Positions 23,411 to 48,789 of a DNA stretch of 64,000 bases are shown one piece after another; positions within the stretch are counted from its first letter, which is position 1; each line of letters starts with the position of its first letter. Source of the DNA: Cymbidium sinense (taxonomy: Eukaryota; Streptophyta; Magnoliopsida; Asparagales; Orchidaceae). The notes beneath the pieces were generated by a model that was not told the DNA's origin, made no database searches, and saw nothing but the letters and a program-made list of their open reading frames with translations. Made by a program: the position numbers and the translations under genes. The stretch lies in assembly GCA_021442155.1 (NCBI GenBank), contig CM038216.1, forward strand, positions 151,863,009 to 151,927,008, read 5' to 3'.

Positions 23411-24000
23411 ATGAATTTTGAACCACAAATATAATAATATATAATAATATATAATTACAATCAAAAGAAATAAATTATATGTGATAAAAATAATTAAACT
23501 TATAAGATAAAATTATATAAATAATATTGACCAAAAGAAAAAAAACCTTTAAATAAGAAAAAATATCTACATTATTGAGCAAGAGTTTTTATTTAGGGTG
23601 AGCAATTGCCTACCTTACATTTGAATAATTCCACCGATTATGTGCTATTGTTTGATGTCCTTTAGTGTATGAGTATATATGCAATTAAATTTTTTTAGTG
23701 GTGAATAACAAAGTTGTAGATGATTGGCATATATTTGTATGCATCTTTAATCATGATATAAAATGGAATAAATACTAAATTATAATATGAAGGAAGATAT
23801 ATAATAAATGTAATGATGAATACATGAAGTAGAAAGTGAAGATATTATTTATAGGATTAATTGAAAGATACAAAAATAAATTAATGGGAAGTCCAAGGAA
23901 TCAATATGTGAGAGAGGGCTAAGCTCTACATTGCTCTCAAAGCAAAGCAATACTAATACTACATGCTTTAATTCTATTTTCTAATATAAAGCTACAAGAT
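23411..24000. other. AT-rich stretch, no feature recognised
   Basis: Simple AATATATAATA runs near 23430-23460 and generic AT-rich sequence; no coding sequence or element boundary was seen. Confidence 0.5.
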
Positions 24001-24024
24001 ATTTATGAAGCTTATTCATTATAT

Positions 24025-24303
24025 TTTGGACTCTAGAGTTGACCTCCATAATTCAAGTTTCTGTTGGACTCCCTCTCTAGTCCTATCAACAAGAAGAAAT
24101 GTCACTCATCGCAAAAGCATACACAAAGGAACATCTTGTAAATGCCTAGTAAGAACATCCATAACTAAAGTAAAAGATAAGGGCTTAAAGCTGATCCTTG
24201 ATGTAATCCAAGTAGGAAAATATTTTGTCAATCCTCCTTGTGTTTGGACACAAGTAACAGCTCTAGTATACATATCCTTAATGACTTGAATATAACCAAG
24301 CAA
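24025..24303 (-). mobile_element. RTE-type LINE fragment (reverse transcriptase core)
   Basis: The minus strand encodes GYIQVIKDMYTRAVTCVQTQ followed by GGLTKYFP, then a frame-shifted SFKPLSFTLVMDVLTRHLQ and VPLCML. This is the palm region of plant RTE-like LINE reverse transcriptases (family pattern DMY.GA.T.VRT.GG...FP). The catalytic F-A-D-D region lies at about 24095-24115 and is damaged. The same segment occurs at about 30820-31065 with high identity. No 3' tail or target duplication was found here. Confidence 0.8.
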
Positions 24304-24890
24304 TATAATTTGAACTACATCACAGATGAAACGCCATTCTAAACGGGACCTTATTCTCCATCATTCTCTCCTTTAAGAACTCATGCAAAATTAAAATATA
24401 CGATGGTATACAAAAATAATATTGCTCGAATCAATGCCCAAGTATTGCAAACCATTTGCTTTCAACAAACAAATTAAGCTTCAACATTACCTTTGCCAAC
24501 ACTATTAACCATCACCATAAGAAACAGCTTCTACATTCAAAGTCCAATTAACAAAATGGTAGACACCATTATATTAATAAAATCATTTCGACTAAGCTAA
24601 AACATATTCTACTTTGTTTTATTTGATAAATCATCATGTAAACCTTCAATATTAAAATGTTTACCATGGCAAATATTTCAATACCTAAATTAATAATATT
24701 GATAATCAAATAATATTAAATTAATGCCATTATAAATAAAACTAAAACTCAATATAAGTTCATATCAACACTTACACTAACTTTGCAAGAAGCCAATCAT
24801 ACAAAATAAACACATTAAAACTCCATTTCAAACTTAAATTAAAACAAATTTGCCCTTAGGCATTCCAATCCTCATCAGTCTAAAAGCTAA
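24304..24890. other. Unassigned AT-rich sequence
   Basis: No conserved coding sequence was recognised in either strand. It may contain more degenerate retroelement sequence, since a minus-strand primer-site-like motif follows at its right end. Confidence 0.4.
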
Positions 24891-24928
24891 CGAAGGGGTT
24901 TGACCTCTAAATCTATGTGAATGGTACT

Positions 24929-24940
24929 CTGATGCCATTT
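24929..24940 (-). other. Primer-binding-site-like motif (minus strand)
   Basis: On the minus strand TGGCATCAGAG occurs, close to TGGTATCAGAGC (complement of initiator Met tRNA). It also lies in a local inverted repeat, CTCTGATGCCATTTCCATCAGAG on the plus strand split as CTCTGATG/CATCAGAG. No LTR end of the right orientation is obvious next to it. Confidence 0.3.
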
Positions 24941-25079
24941 CCATCAGAGCATTATTGAATAATTCAGAAATCAGCAGCTTTTCAAAACGCACAGATGTCA
25001 GTGTTTCTCAAATTCTAAATAGATTGAGTTCCGAAGAAAACTTCAAACAAACAGCAGAGCACGTGGAACTACTCCTATA

Positions 25080-25250
25080 CTCTTGATCAAACTTGATAAA
25101 AAATATTAGCGTTGATATGACCCTAAAATTCTCTTCGAGCGTATCTTGATGCGCAGAAATTCCGTGAATCAAGACGAAAATATTGAAACTTTGAGATATC
25201 AGTTAAATTCCTAAAAGCTCTTAAATATGAAATGTTTATACTTAAATCGG
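25080..25250 (+). repeat. Fragment related to the LTR end at 21600-21770
   Basis: GAGATATCAGTTAAATTCCT then AAATATGAAATGTTTATA and TTAAATCGGCGTCGACGG mirrors the order GATATCAATTAAATCCCT, GGAGTGTTTATAATTAAATC, CATCTCGACGAG near the end of the other LTR. No primer site follows, so it is a truncated piece. Confidence 0.45.
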
Positions 25251-25364
25251 CGTCGACGGTTCAAAAAAAAGATCTTTTCGACTTCATTTGAGCATTCAAA
25301 TACACAAAATACATCATATGATCGAGGGAATCATGAGTGTCCGATTGGAGTGGTTCGGATTTTG

Positions 25365-25737
25365 TATTCTGAGGCATTACTCCATATAAATAGCCTCTTA
25401 TATGAGGAGGCCGTAAGAGCTCATATGAGGGAGTAAGTAAGAGAGGAGAAACTCTAAAGATCCTAAGCACAATCGTCAACCACGGTTGTCATTCACCGCC
25501 ATCCCATTGCCGATCCGCGTCAGTTCATCATTCGTCTGCCTATATCGTTGACATCATCGTCAGCGTTTCATTTGCTTTGTCCCTCTGATTTTGTAATCCG
25601 TGTCGGAAGATCTTGTACTCACAGCGTAATGGAAGCTTTTCTTTTGGGCATCTTTTCGAGATTTTCCAGTAAAAATTCAGTTTTATTGTTTCTTTAAATA
25701 CTTGTGTGTTGGATTTCCACAAAAAGCAACTTCTACC
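25365..25737 (+). repeat. Solo LTR-like sequence with a TATA motif
   Basis: A CATATAAATAGCC TATA-like motif at about 25382-25394 is followed by a purine-rich leader and C/T-rich sequence. It ends in CAACTTCTACC and a TGGTTTCTAGCC that weakly resembles a Met primer site. The arrangement looks like the right half of a copia-type LTR, but no coding part is attached. Its proximity to the alcohol dehydrogenase-like gene end makes it possible gene-flanking sequence instead. Confidence 0.35.
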
Positions 25738-25739
25738 TG

Positions 25740-26029
25740 GTTTCTAGCCGTATAGTGTTATATGCCAATTTAAAAAATTTTGAAATCATCATCATCATAA
25801 ATAAAACATCAACGGAGCTAACAGCATATTATTGTTGAAGATTATAATAAGATTTTCAGAAACAATAACATTACAGCAGGTTGAAATACAAAATCCGACG
25901 ACAGACAAACATGAACAACATTTCTGAACAGAAAATGATATAAATCCAATATATAAACTGATTCCAACTTGGCATTGAACCGTTAGTCATTGAATTTAAA
26001 TTTAATTTGCGTAATTTTGTATAAGAATA
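25740..26029 (-). other. Likely 3' untranslated/flanking region of the ADH-like gene
   Basis: AT-rich sequence with no coding signal directly after the stop codon. A poly(A) signal was not assigned with confidence. Confidence 0.4.
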
Positions 26030-38725
<12,696 letters not shown>

Positions 38726-38884
38726 CTAGACAGGCACGAGAAGAGAAGAACATTCATAACAGAGCGATCATAGAACAAAGCAACAGTAGAAAAAATAAAA
38801 TAAAATAGGGGAGCCTCTTCACACTAGCACCTTATTTGTTAAACTTTATCTAAAAACCTTATTCAATTAGCTTATTTATCGCCA

Positions 38885-38889
38885 CCCAT
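38885..38889. repeat. Left target site duplication CCCAT of the gypsy element
   Basis: Identical to 59661-59665, 20.8 kb away, and directly abuts the LTR start TGATGTGG. Confidence 0.85.
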
Positions 38890-39129
38890 TGATGTGGTAA
38901 CAACCGATGTTTACAGAAGTTTACACCTCCTGCTAGCTTTCGGATAGTTATTCCCTAATATTAGTAATAGTTGTCATTATATGAATGGAACGTGTTTTAC
39001 TGTTTGCCAGTCCCCATTTACATTTTACATATACTAATGTAATGGAAAGCCGACAGAAATGAGAATTGTTTTTGTCTTTTCGTTTACGGTGTTTCTCCTT
39101 CTGTTCCTTCCGGGTGAGCTTCTACGCCA
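38890..39129 (+). repeat. 5' LTR of the gypsy element
   Basis: 240 bp, TGATGTGGTAACAACC to TTCTACGCCA. Compared with the 3' copy it lacks a short stretch around TTATTTTGTTATTAGTAA. The primer site follows 3 bp after its end. Confidence 0.88.
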
Positions 39130-39132
39130 TAG

Positions 39133-39144
39133 TGGTATCAGAGC
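39133..39144 (+). other. Primer binding site TGGTATCAGAGC
   Basis: Exact complement type for initiator Met tRNA, placed 3 bp after the LTR end. Confidence 0.9.
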
Positions 39145-39159
39145 TGGCGTGAGAATTTC

Positions 39160-40044
39160 TTGGCCGAAGGAAGTAAGAGGCCAGCTAACGACATCGATCG
39201 TAGCTTAGAAAATCTTTTGGCGATGCAATTGAAGCAAACTCAAAGGGTTGAAGAAATCACCAACGAGTTCTTCAAATTCGCTGTTGAGATGAAACGAGAA
39301 ATTCAGGGTTTAAAGAGGGAAATGTCCATCCCTAGCAACAAAACCTGGGGCGCCGGAAACCACACCTGCACCTTGTGAGGATTTGGTCAGAATGCAGGAG
39401 ATGCGATGAAATTGTTCGGAAAACCCAGAAATTCCCGACTCTGAAGATGACGCTATTATAAGAAGGCGATTCGATCTGTCAGATTCTGAAGATGGAGGCG
39501 TCCACCACCCCGAAACGGATACTCGACATAGGAGGAATGGCTTTCACGAACGAAACCACAGCGAGTTCCGTATTAAGCTTGATATTATGTTTTTTTCCGG
39601 ACATTTGCACATTGATTGGGAGCAAGCTGTAGAAAGTTTCTTCGAAAACATGGATATTCCCCCATAAAGGCAAGTAAAGTATGTTGCCAGTCGTCTGAAA
39701 GGAGGAGCTGCCGCGTGGTGGTCACAATTGCTGCAATCGAGAAAACGGGAAGGTAAAGGCCCTTTTCATAGTTGTTTCAGGATAAGCAATTTTTAAGAGG
39801 CCATTTTTTGCCTAGTGGTTATGAGCAGATGTTACATGTACAATATCAACGTTGTACATAAGGGTCTAAATCAGTAAACAATTATACGGAAGAATTCTAC
39901 CGCCTCAGTGTCCAGAATAACTTTATAGAGATAAAAATCAATTGGTTGCTCGGTACATTAGAGGATTGAAAGATATCATTCAAGACAAGCTAGAGTTAAA
40001 ATTCATTTGGTCTTTATCTCAAGCAGTTGTAGGATTCAAAAATT
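39160..40044 (+). pseudogene. Partial gag of the gypsy element
   Basis: The frame at 39160-39378 starts at a TTG where an ATG is expected and reads AEGSKRPANDIDRSLENLLA then a helical stretch. After shifts: SFFENMDIPP (about 39635-39662), YVASRLKGGAAAWWSQLLQS (39680-39740), NYTEEFYRLSVQN and RYIRGLKDIIQDKLELKF (about 39950-40005). This is the core of a Ty3/gypsy gag. It breaks off at about 40030-40045 where Tat LTR sequence begins. Confidence 0.85.
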
Positions 40045-43000
40045 TGTCACCGATCTTTTTCGGAAAATAAAAGAGTTATTTAAGTGTCGGTGATAATTTC
40101 AGAAGGCAGATGAATAGTAGATAAGATACTACTCAAAGATTTCGTTCTCATTTTGGTGAGAACTTTTTATATCTCCAGTTTCCATAAAGTTCTATTAATT
40201 ACTCCCCACACGGAGAGAGCACTTTCGATTAAGTCAATGAATCGTTAAAGAGATATATATAATCGTGAGTGGAGTTTAGAATTTATGAAATTTATTATTA
40301 TTTTCATTTAAAACTTTTGTGGGAACGATGATGATCTAGATCTCAGGTTTAGTCCGTCGTCATGCCCCCTCGGTCCGCTTAGTCGAGGAGATAGTCGACC
40401 CAACCGAAGGATCCTTGTCGAACACAGTTACGTCGTCCAAGGTGTCCTTGTAGGGTGGAGTTTGTCAAGGGGACAAATATAAGTCAACCTGCTAACATGT
40501 TTTTTGCTCAACCAAATATTCTACATTTTACCAAAGAGCAAAGCCGTTGGGAATATAATGGCATGGCCCGTAATTTAGTGGTATATCATATCGAACCACC
40601 ACCGAGGGCTCGTGTTTTAACCGCCATTTATGTGGTGCCATATCAGCAAAACCACGCTGACAGAGGACACGCCACGCCCCACGCTTTAGGAATATTTAAG
40701 TGTGAAGGTAGTTATGTATTTAATTTGACATTGGCTCTTTGTGAGCAAAAATTTTCTTAATTTGTCACCCGAAGACAAACAATTACGGAGGGGTGGATTG
40801 ATTTTTTTTTAGTTTAAATTTAAATAATTAATTTCATTTTTTATTTCTATTTTTTATTTCTTTGAATTTTGATCATTTTGCGATTGATTTAGATTTGAAT
40901 ATATGATCATTTATCATTAAAATTTTAAATATAATTACCCTTCGATCATAGGGTTATCAATCGATGATCTTTTACTACGTCCATTTTCTAGGATCGTCTT
41001 AATTCATTATCTCAAGAAGTATAATCCTTCAAAACCTTGTCCACTCTAGAACATGTGAGGACGGGTTTGAGACTTTTCTTCTTGAGGGTTTGGATTTCGC
41101 TATGTGAGTTGATTCATATCTTTGTATTATATGAATTAGCTTCTCGATATTATTATTAATTTGAAATTCTTATAATATTAAATTTTTAAGTTTTGTTAAC
41201 CCACCCGGTCCGAAGACCAAACCGGGATGTATAACATATGTTCTTTATATTTGACTTAGTAATTACTTCAACATGCATGTAAGTATCTGTACTTTTGAAA
41301 ATTTTGTATGGACATGGATAAGTTGAAGTTTATATGTCAAATTTTGATTTTGAGTTTTGTTAACTTGGCCCCAAGACCAAACCGGAAGTATAGTACTTTC
41401 TTTTTTTTTTAAATCTAACTTGCACATGTCCCTATTGTTTGAACATTTCAACATATATATGAGTTCTTTCTTTTAAAATGTTATGGACATTAAATGTCTA
41501 GTTGAAATGTAGTCAATTTGTAAGTTTAGGTTTTTGCGATATTTTTGGGTTTTGTTAACTTGACGGTCAAGACCAAACCGGAAGTATAGCATGTTTTATT
41601 TTTATATCTAACTTGCGCATGTCCCTATTGTTTGGACATTTCAAAATACATACTAGTATATGTTCTTTTAAAATGTTGTATGGACATTAAATATCTAGTT
41701 GAAATGTAGGTTCAATTTGCAAGTTTAGATTTTAATATGACATTTTTGGGTTTTGTTAACTGACCCTATCCAAGACCAAACCGAAGATTATGTATAACAT
41801 TCTTTGAAAATATGATATGTTATTTTGGACAAAATCCCCCTTTTATATCACAAATCAGCAAGATAAATTATTTTAGAAGCCTGTTTGATCAAATGTAGGG
41901 TAATAGACCAAACATAGACTTAAGCATTTTCATTGAAAATATGATATGCATATTATTTTGGCCAAAAACCCCCCTTTTATGTCATAAATCAGCAAGGGTA
42001 TGGATTTCAGAAATAATCTATTTTGGAGGCCTATTGAATCAATCGTGAAGTAATGGATCCAAAATAGATATAGGCATTTATTTTGGGCCAAAAATCCTCT
42101 CCTTATGTAACAAATCAACAAAGAAGAGGGGCTGAAATAAATTATTTTGAAGGCCCATATGATCAAATATAAAGTAATGAGCCTAAAATGAATTTAGACA
42201 CTTGATTTGAGCTAAGAACCCTTTCTCTATGTGGCAAATCAGCAAACATAAAGGGGGTGAAATAAATCATTTTGAAGCTCATATGATCAAATATAAAGTA
42301 AATGCTAGAATGAATTTAGGCACTTGATTTAGCTAAGAATCCTTTTCTATGTGACAAATCGACAACAAAAGAATGAAATAAACCATTTTGAAGGCTGATC
42401 AATCATGTTTTCTTGATAAGGGGAGGAGAATACAAAGATATGAGTAGATGTCATATGTTTAAAAGAAGTGGGTTAATTAAAATCCACCTCCTTCCATCTA
42501 AGCTCATGACAAATGGAAACCCATTAAATTTTATTAAGAAGGCAAGAAAGAGTTTATTTTCCCTTTAAAAGTGATAAAAGCCTGAGGGCATGCATGTCCA
42601 TGCGTAATGCGTGATATGACAATGACATAAATTTGGATGAAAATCCATTACAACTTACACAGTGTGTGATAGCATATGATAAATGATAAGATGAGAGAAG
42701 GCTAGTAAAAGCCTAAATAAAGGGGATTCATCTCTCATGAAATATTGCCTTCTACTTTCCTCTTCTCCCATCTTATAAGTTTGTGTTCTTTCAATCTTAC
42801 AAGAAAGTCGATTTGTCTTAACTTGTGAGTTCTTTCTCTTGACTTTTTTTATTTGATGACTTTTTTATAGTAGATGTCATATCACATAAGTTTAATTTCA
42901 TATGTGTCTTATATTTTTTTTTCACCATGTCTCATGAATATGTGTAGATCATTGTAAAATGGGCATATAAGTAAAAGATGACATATTAAACCCATGTTTA

Positions 43001-45177
43001 GGCATATTCTAAGCATGTCTCTAGCATATCAAGCTAAGGAGAGTATTGGAACCAACATTAACAAATATATGTCATAAGCATAAACATTCATATGTTCTTT
43101 TTGCCACACTTTGATCACATGTTAGACATGTAAAGGGGAAAAAATCAATCTTTCCGTCAAGAGAAAGCATAAGAAGCGATTTATTGCATGATTGATTACA
43201 TCTAAGATTCAAGTATTCATTAAAGCATGAATAATCATGCATATGCTCCTTCATCAAACAGGATTTTACACATTTTGTTCAAAATTTTGGCGACCTCCGT
43301 CATCCCATAGAGTCTTGAGGTGAGGCCTTCTAATGAAGCGTGGTAGTATGGTGAGACACGCCATTGTTACCCTAAGAAAGGCGTGCATGGGGTTAATAAT
43401 ATCGACTATTTTCCTGTTAATTGCAAGAGTATAAAGATGAATTTTGAATCCTTATCTGCTCAAAATTTACAAATGGGGTTCATAGAGGCCGAGCACGCAC
43501 CCAAAAAGAATCATGGGTGGTGTCGTGAGATTTGACTTTGATAGCATAGCATTTCCTGATAGCAGATATCACACATCAGTATGCAGAATGAAACTATAGA
43601 TAATAGCAGTGGTATAACCAAATCCCTTCTATTTAATTTCAGTTGTATTTTCAGATTTCATTCTACATATCGAGGCAAAACAAATGAAATCCAAGATAGC
43701 ATAGCATGGCATAACCTTTGATTTGATTTTAGATTTATATTTTCATATTTCATTTTACTCATATGCAAGAGATACAACAAATGAAATCCACAAGAGATAA
43801 CATATCATAGCATAATCCCTTGATTAAAATGATTTATGTGTAATATATTTCAAAGGCGATTAATTCAATTTCCTTTCATGTAAAATAATTTTAGCATGCT
43901 TTACGCCTTTCAATACGGTTTTGCTCTAATTTGAGAGAACCAATTTTGAAAGCAAAGGTAGGCATCCATAGACAGAGAAACAACAGAAAGAAAACAAACA
44001 ACACTCCTTGCATGATTTCACATATTCATGGACAGTGAATTCAAAATTCCTTCAAACAAAATTTTCAAAACTAGATGCTTTACCATCTCACAAATAACAA
44101 AGTAAACATAGGGTTTAGGCCACAACATCCAACAAAACTAAGATGTGAAATCTAGGCAATATAACTTTCCAAGCAGAAATTTAGCAGACATGCTTGCAAT
44201 CTCACAAATAACAAAAGCAAACATAGGGTTTAGGCCATACAACATCCAAACCCCAGAGAAAGCATTTAGCATGGTTTTAAGCATGAAATAAAGCTCACTT
44301 TACGCCTAATTTTGAATACCATGCATAAGGAAAAGCAGGGTTAGAGCTTGACACGGAGATGTTGATTGCTAAAGGGAAGAAGGAGAAGGAGTTTCAGCTG
44401 GCTTGGGAGTTTCCTGCGTGAGGGAGAAATGTCGAGAGGAATCCATTGTGAGGAGTCAGGAAAAGTCGAAGGAATCCATTGAGGAGTGAAGCGTGAGAGG
44501 AGAGAAGCGAGGAGAAGCAGGGGAGAGCGGGAGATCCTTCGAGAGAAAGAGAAAAGAAAAAAAATAAGGCAGCGAGAGAAGAGAAATGTCGTGAGAGGAG
44601 ATAATGAAATGAGTCAACACCCTCGTTTTGATCTTTAGAGCAGTGACTCTGATTAGTTGACTAAATAAAATGGGAATTTCATTGGAGCTTAGGCGGGGTT
44701 AGGTAGAGATTAAGGAGAATAAAATTAGCGACCATTAGTTAACTAATTATAGATTAATATTATTTATTTTATAAATTTATTTATTAAATAAACCAATATG
44801 GGTGTCAATTTTAGGTGTCATTTGTTGCGCATCAGCCTTGATTCAATTTCGTGATGAGGTTTTTCGGCGTCGGCAGTTGATGAAGTTAAGTCTAAATTGT
44901 CGCGCGTGCCATGTTTTACGCGCGAAGATGTCATTGGAAGCATCGTTTCGATGGGTTTTTGGCGATATGTGAGATCAATTTGAGAGCAGTCGTTTAGATA
45001 TGTCGCTTCCACTTTGATATGCGATTTTTAATTTGATTGATCTTAATTGATTGATATTTTCTAATTAATTAATTTTAATATTTTGACGCATTGAAGTCGA
45101 ATTTCAAAAGCGAATAATCGATTTTGATCATGATTAGGTTTTAACCTCATTTATTTAATTTAAGTTGTAGGTCAACA
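40045..45177 (-). repeat. LTR copy C (3' LTR of element 2, left end missing)
   Basis: It begins with sequence matching copy A from about 640 (AGAGTTATTTAAGTGTCGG) and ends in GTAGGTCAACA at 45177. It keeps four type a subrepeats (about 41188, 41344, 41528, 41741) and a longer type b array than A or B (about five units, 41820-42420). Type c is mostly reduced to one or two units (43285-43560). The purine-rich block is at 44340-44620. Confidence 0.82.
41185..42420 (-). repeat. LTR tandem subrepeats, types a and b (copy C)
   Basis: Type a units carry GGTTTTGTTAAC, a TTGACGGTCAAGACC-type core and AAACCGGAAG. Type b units carry AATAAATTATTTTGAAGGCC and GATCAAATATAAAGTAATG, about five times. Unit number differs from the element 1 LTRs. 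Confidence 0.75.
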
Positions 45178-46929
45178 AATGCCCCAACAAACATGTGCGC
45201 ATTGGCGGACCGTGTTTGTATGAGATTGACGATCTCAAGAGATTTGCTTGGATGTCGCCAGTTGTAATTTCAACAACTTTTGATAATACGATCGTTGCCC
45301 TTTGATAGAAGTGGTATAACTCTCGGGTTGGCATTTGCTTCATCGGTTATTGATAGCTCATTGATTGTTTGTTGTCATTAGTCAATGCTTTGTGTTTGAT
45401 TAGATGAAAAGAGCTTTGACTTGTCATCAACTTGTCGAGAATTTGGTGCATCTTCAACCCAATGTTTTGCTTTGTGGCGGACTTGTTGAAGACTTCCTCA
45501 CGAAGTTTATATTTTTCTCTCCTCACATCTTTTGCCTTAGCGGACTTGATGGAGTTGATGATTTATGAGATGATAATGTCTTGGTCTTGCTTTGTGCTTT
45601 GTGGACTTGTTGAAGACTCGATTTAAAATTTGTATTTTCCTCTGTCACGGCCTTGGTGGACTTGATGGAGTCGGTGAGAGAGTCTTGATCTGTGCTTTTG
45701 CTTGTGGACTTGAAGATTTCATCTGAAATTTGGGATTTGTATTTTCCTCTCGGCTTTGTGCCTTGTGGACTTGATGGAGTTTTGAGATAGAAATGTCTTG
45801 GTCACATGCTTTGTGCTTTGATGGACTTGTTGAAGATCATCTCAGTTATATCTTGTGCCTCCTTTTATCCTTCATGCCTTGATGATTTGATGGGAGAAAG
45901 TCTGAATCATCTTAAAGATTTGTCGATATGAAATTACATACAACTCTCTACGCTTGTAGAAGGATAAATACCGGCGACGCTCGAGCTTGTGTTGGATCAA
46001 TGGCAAAAGTCATCGATCTGTGCTTTGCACATGTAATGGACATCTTGATGACAAAACTCCACTTAAATTTAGCTATTGAACATTGGGATAGCTTCTTGGT
46101 CCTCTGCTTGATTGGACTTACAAGAAGAATTTCTTTGCTTGCTTTGATAGACTTCTTGAAGGAGTTGAGATTTCACATTTGTATTTGATTCCAAACTTCG
46201 GCTTAGTGCCTTCTGAGTAAGGATATCTTTGTTTGTTGAAATGACTTTCGACCAATAGGGATAATTTCCAGTCGTCACTTGAACTCACCAAGTTGGAGAG
46301 ATTTGGGGATTTGGATGCTCTTGTCTTTGAACTAGCAGTAGGAGGATCCACTACTACGACTTTGTGGCGTGTTGAGTAAGCAGTCTGTGACTTCGTATTT
46401 TGGCGTGTTGAGTTTATACTACTTGAGTGTGGACTTGATTGATGAAGGATTTTATCCTCGGGCTAGATGGGGATCTCTTACTACGACCTTTGTGGCGTGT
46501 TGAGTAAGCGGATGTGACTTCGGCCATATTTGGTGTTGAGTCGACCTTATACTCGAGCCTTTAGATTTGATGTGGGATGGAAAATGTCCTCCAACTTGGT
46601 TTGTTGAAGTTCTGGACTTGAAAATTTTTTTCTTTGGTCGATAAGACTTTTAAATTTGAGAATTTGAATACACAATTTTGAGTATGTGTGGGGATCTCGA
46701 CACTAGACGATGTCAACCAAAGAAAGGCCCCTATCTTACTGAGCGTCGATATTTTACTATAAAACTTTAAAAAATGCCCCTGTCTAACGGATTTTTATTT
46801 TATTTTGAAATGCATTCTTGTGTCTGAGAATTTCAATGAAAATTTTCATAAGTGTTTGCAATAAAGATTTTCAAATCGAGGATTTGTCAATCACACTTTC
46901 ATGTGTAATATTTCTTTAAATCGACGTTG
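45178..46929 (-). repeat. Element 2 non-coding region with tandem repeats
   Basis: From about 45450 to 45870 a unit of about 115-125 bp recurs, built on GGACTTGTTGAAGA, TTTGTATTTTCCTCT, GGACTTGATGGAGTTGATGA and AATGTCTTGGTC. GCGTGTTGAGTAAGC-type phrases follow at about 46365 and 46495. It matches 5889-7400. Confidence 0.7.
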
Positions 46930-47960
46930 ATTGGCGGCATTGGTCTTTCACCTTTGAAGTCAGCGGTGATAGGCTCCCCTTGATATACCTTTTCAATAAA
47001 AGGTCCTTCCCATTAGGTTAAATTTATGCCAATTATGCGATGAGGGATGATTGGTCTTCTCGGAGGACCAATTCTCCTTCACGAAAAGCTTCGAGATGTA
47101 TTGTATGATCGAATGCTGGACATTCTGGCTTGACTTTTGCTTGGGCGACTAACCTCTTCATCAAATGAGAGCATTCTCATCTTGGGTAAGATTTTGTTGA
47201 ATGGAATCGGCGAAGTAGTTGTTCAAGTGGCACTTCCCATGCATAGGGAGTAGACTTTGTAGAGTTTGTAAGTGGTGCGGTAAGCCCATGGCGCTTCCAC
47301 AAGTTTGGTATGCCACTCCTTTTATTTCTTGTGAGAATTTTTCTAAGCAATTTGACTAGTGTTTTATTAAATGCCTTGCCAAATTTTGCTCGGATTATAA
47401 ATTGATGAATATATGATCAATCTTATCGATCAGCAAATTTGTAAACTTTAGTACTTTTGAAGGCGATGTTATCGAAATGATTTGGTACCAAATCTATAGA
47501 ATGATATTGTGGGTAAAGAAGTTAGTCACTTGTTAATTTATAACTTCTTTAAATGGTGCGACTTACTTGGAGAAATAATCGGTGCTTAAGATGAAGCGGT
47601 GACCGGTGATGGTGGATCAATTGGTCCGATTACATCATCCCGACATTCAAGCGAGAATGCCGTTGGATCAGCGGATTTGGAGGCGATGAATTATGTTACC
47701 ATGGACGGCATTCATTGGCATCTCTTGGCATGATTGATACAATCTTTTACCATAGGCCAATAGTATCCAATTCTTTTAATTTTGAAAGCCATTTTAGGAC
47801 TGATTGGTGTGCACCACAAAGTCCTTGATGGATTTCAACAATTACTGTTAGCTTCTTCTATTCCCAAACATCAGCCACATGCTCGAAGGATCTCTGATCT
47901 GTATTGCCAACATAAGCATATAATTGAAGCCTTTTCTCAGTTGTGCATTGTCGACTTATT
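46930..47960 (-). pseudogene. Element 2 integrase (degenerate)
   Basis: It aligns with element 1 integrase: the tail around 46960-47130 corresponds to the KFEPNWEGP region, and 47590-47760 to the zinc finger and core start. More indels than element 1; no long frame remains. Confidence 0.7.
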
Positions 47961-48189
47961 ACTTGGCAATTTGCCTTCCTTGAAGTAGTCGACGAAGAGG
48001 TCTCAGGTCTTCCTTCTCTTATAAGAATTTCATTGTGATTTTAGCACTTCCTCGGGTTGAAGTCTTTCATGGAATGGTTTGAAGCTTGTCTTGTTGACTT
48101 TGAAGTAATTTGTAAGTGTAAGGAGCAACATGGTGCACCACTGTTGATTTTTGATGACCCCTCTTCCGGTGAGGATTTTTAAACTTATT

Positions 48190-48780
48190 GGCTCACAGGA
48201 CTTGAGTCGAGTGCACGATTAGTATGTAGTCATCGTCATCCATACTCACCATTTCTTTAGCTAATTTAGCTAAGCAATGCCTTTTCTTCTTGCTATTCAT
48301 AGACGAGTCATAATATTTGGAATTTGCTTCATAAGCTTCGAGAACTTCGTTTGTGATAGTAGGCCAATTCAAGCTTGATCTTGTAAAGGACACATTAATG
48401 ATGAGTTGAGAATCACCATAAATTTCGGTCGGACTCCCATGGAAATGGACTTCTCTAAACACAGCCTTCATATTATGCTTCATTGTTGGTTGGGTTGAGT
48501 TAATTTATAAGAATGTCTTATCCCTGTGATCAATGAGACCGATTGAGCCTTTGGAGATTTGAGGGTTGAGTGTATCTAATGGGCAAGCTCCATCAAAATA
48601 CAATTCCACATTTGTTGCTTTTCTTTTCATATATGTGCATGATTTGCTCATCGGAAGATCATCATTAAGCAATAGTCTCTGGGTATGGGATGAAGCGACA
48701 AAATCTGCTAGAATTTGCTCTTTCAGCTTTACGGGAACATATGTAATATCAAATATAATAGAAGAAGATCATCGTGAGCG
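48190..48780 (-). pseudogene. Element 2 second RNase H-like domain
   Basis: The minus-strand frame 48193-48483 reads AVFREVHFHGSPTEIYGDSQ then LIINVSF. GDSQLIIN is the RNase H block with a catalytic aspartate. SSLNWPTITNEVLEAYEANS follows. The segment for the first strand lies at about 48570-48620. This supports the dual RNase H arrangement of the Tat lineage. Confidence 0.72.
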
Positions 48781-48789
48781 AGTTGTCAG

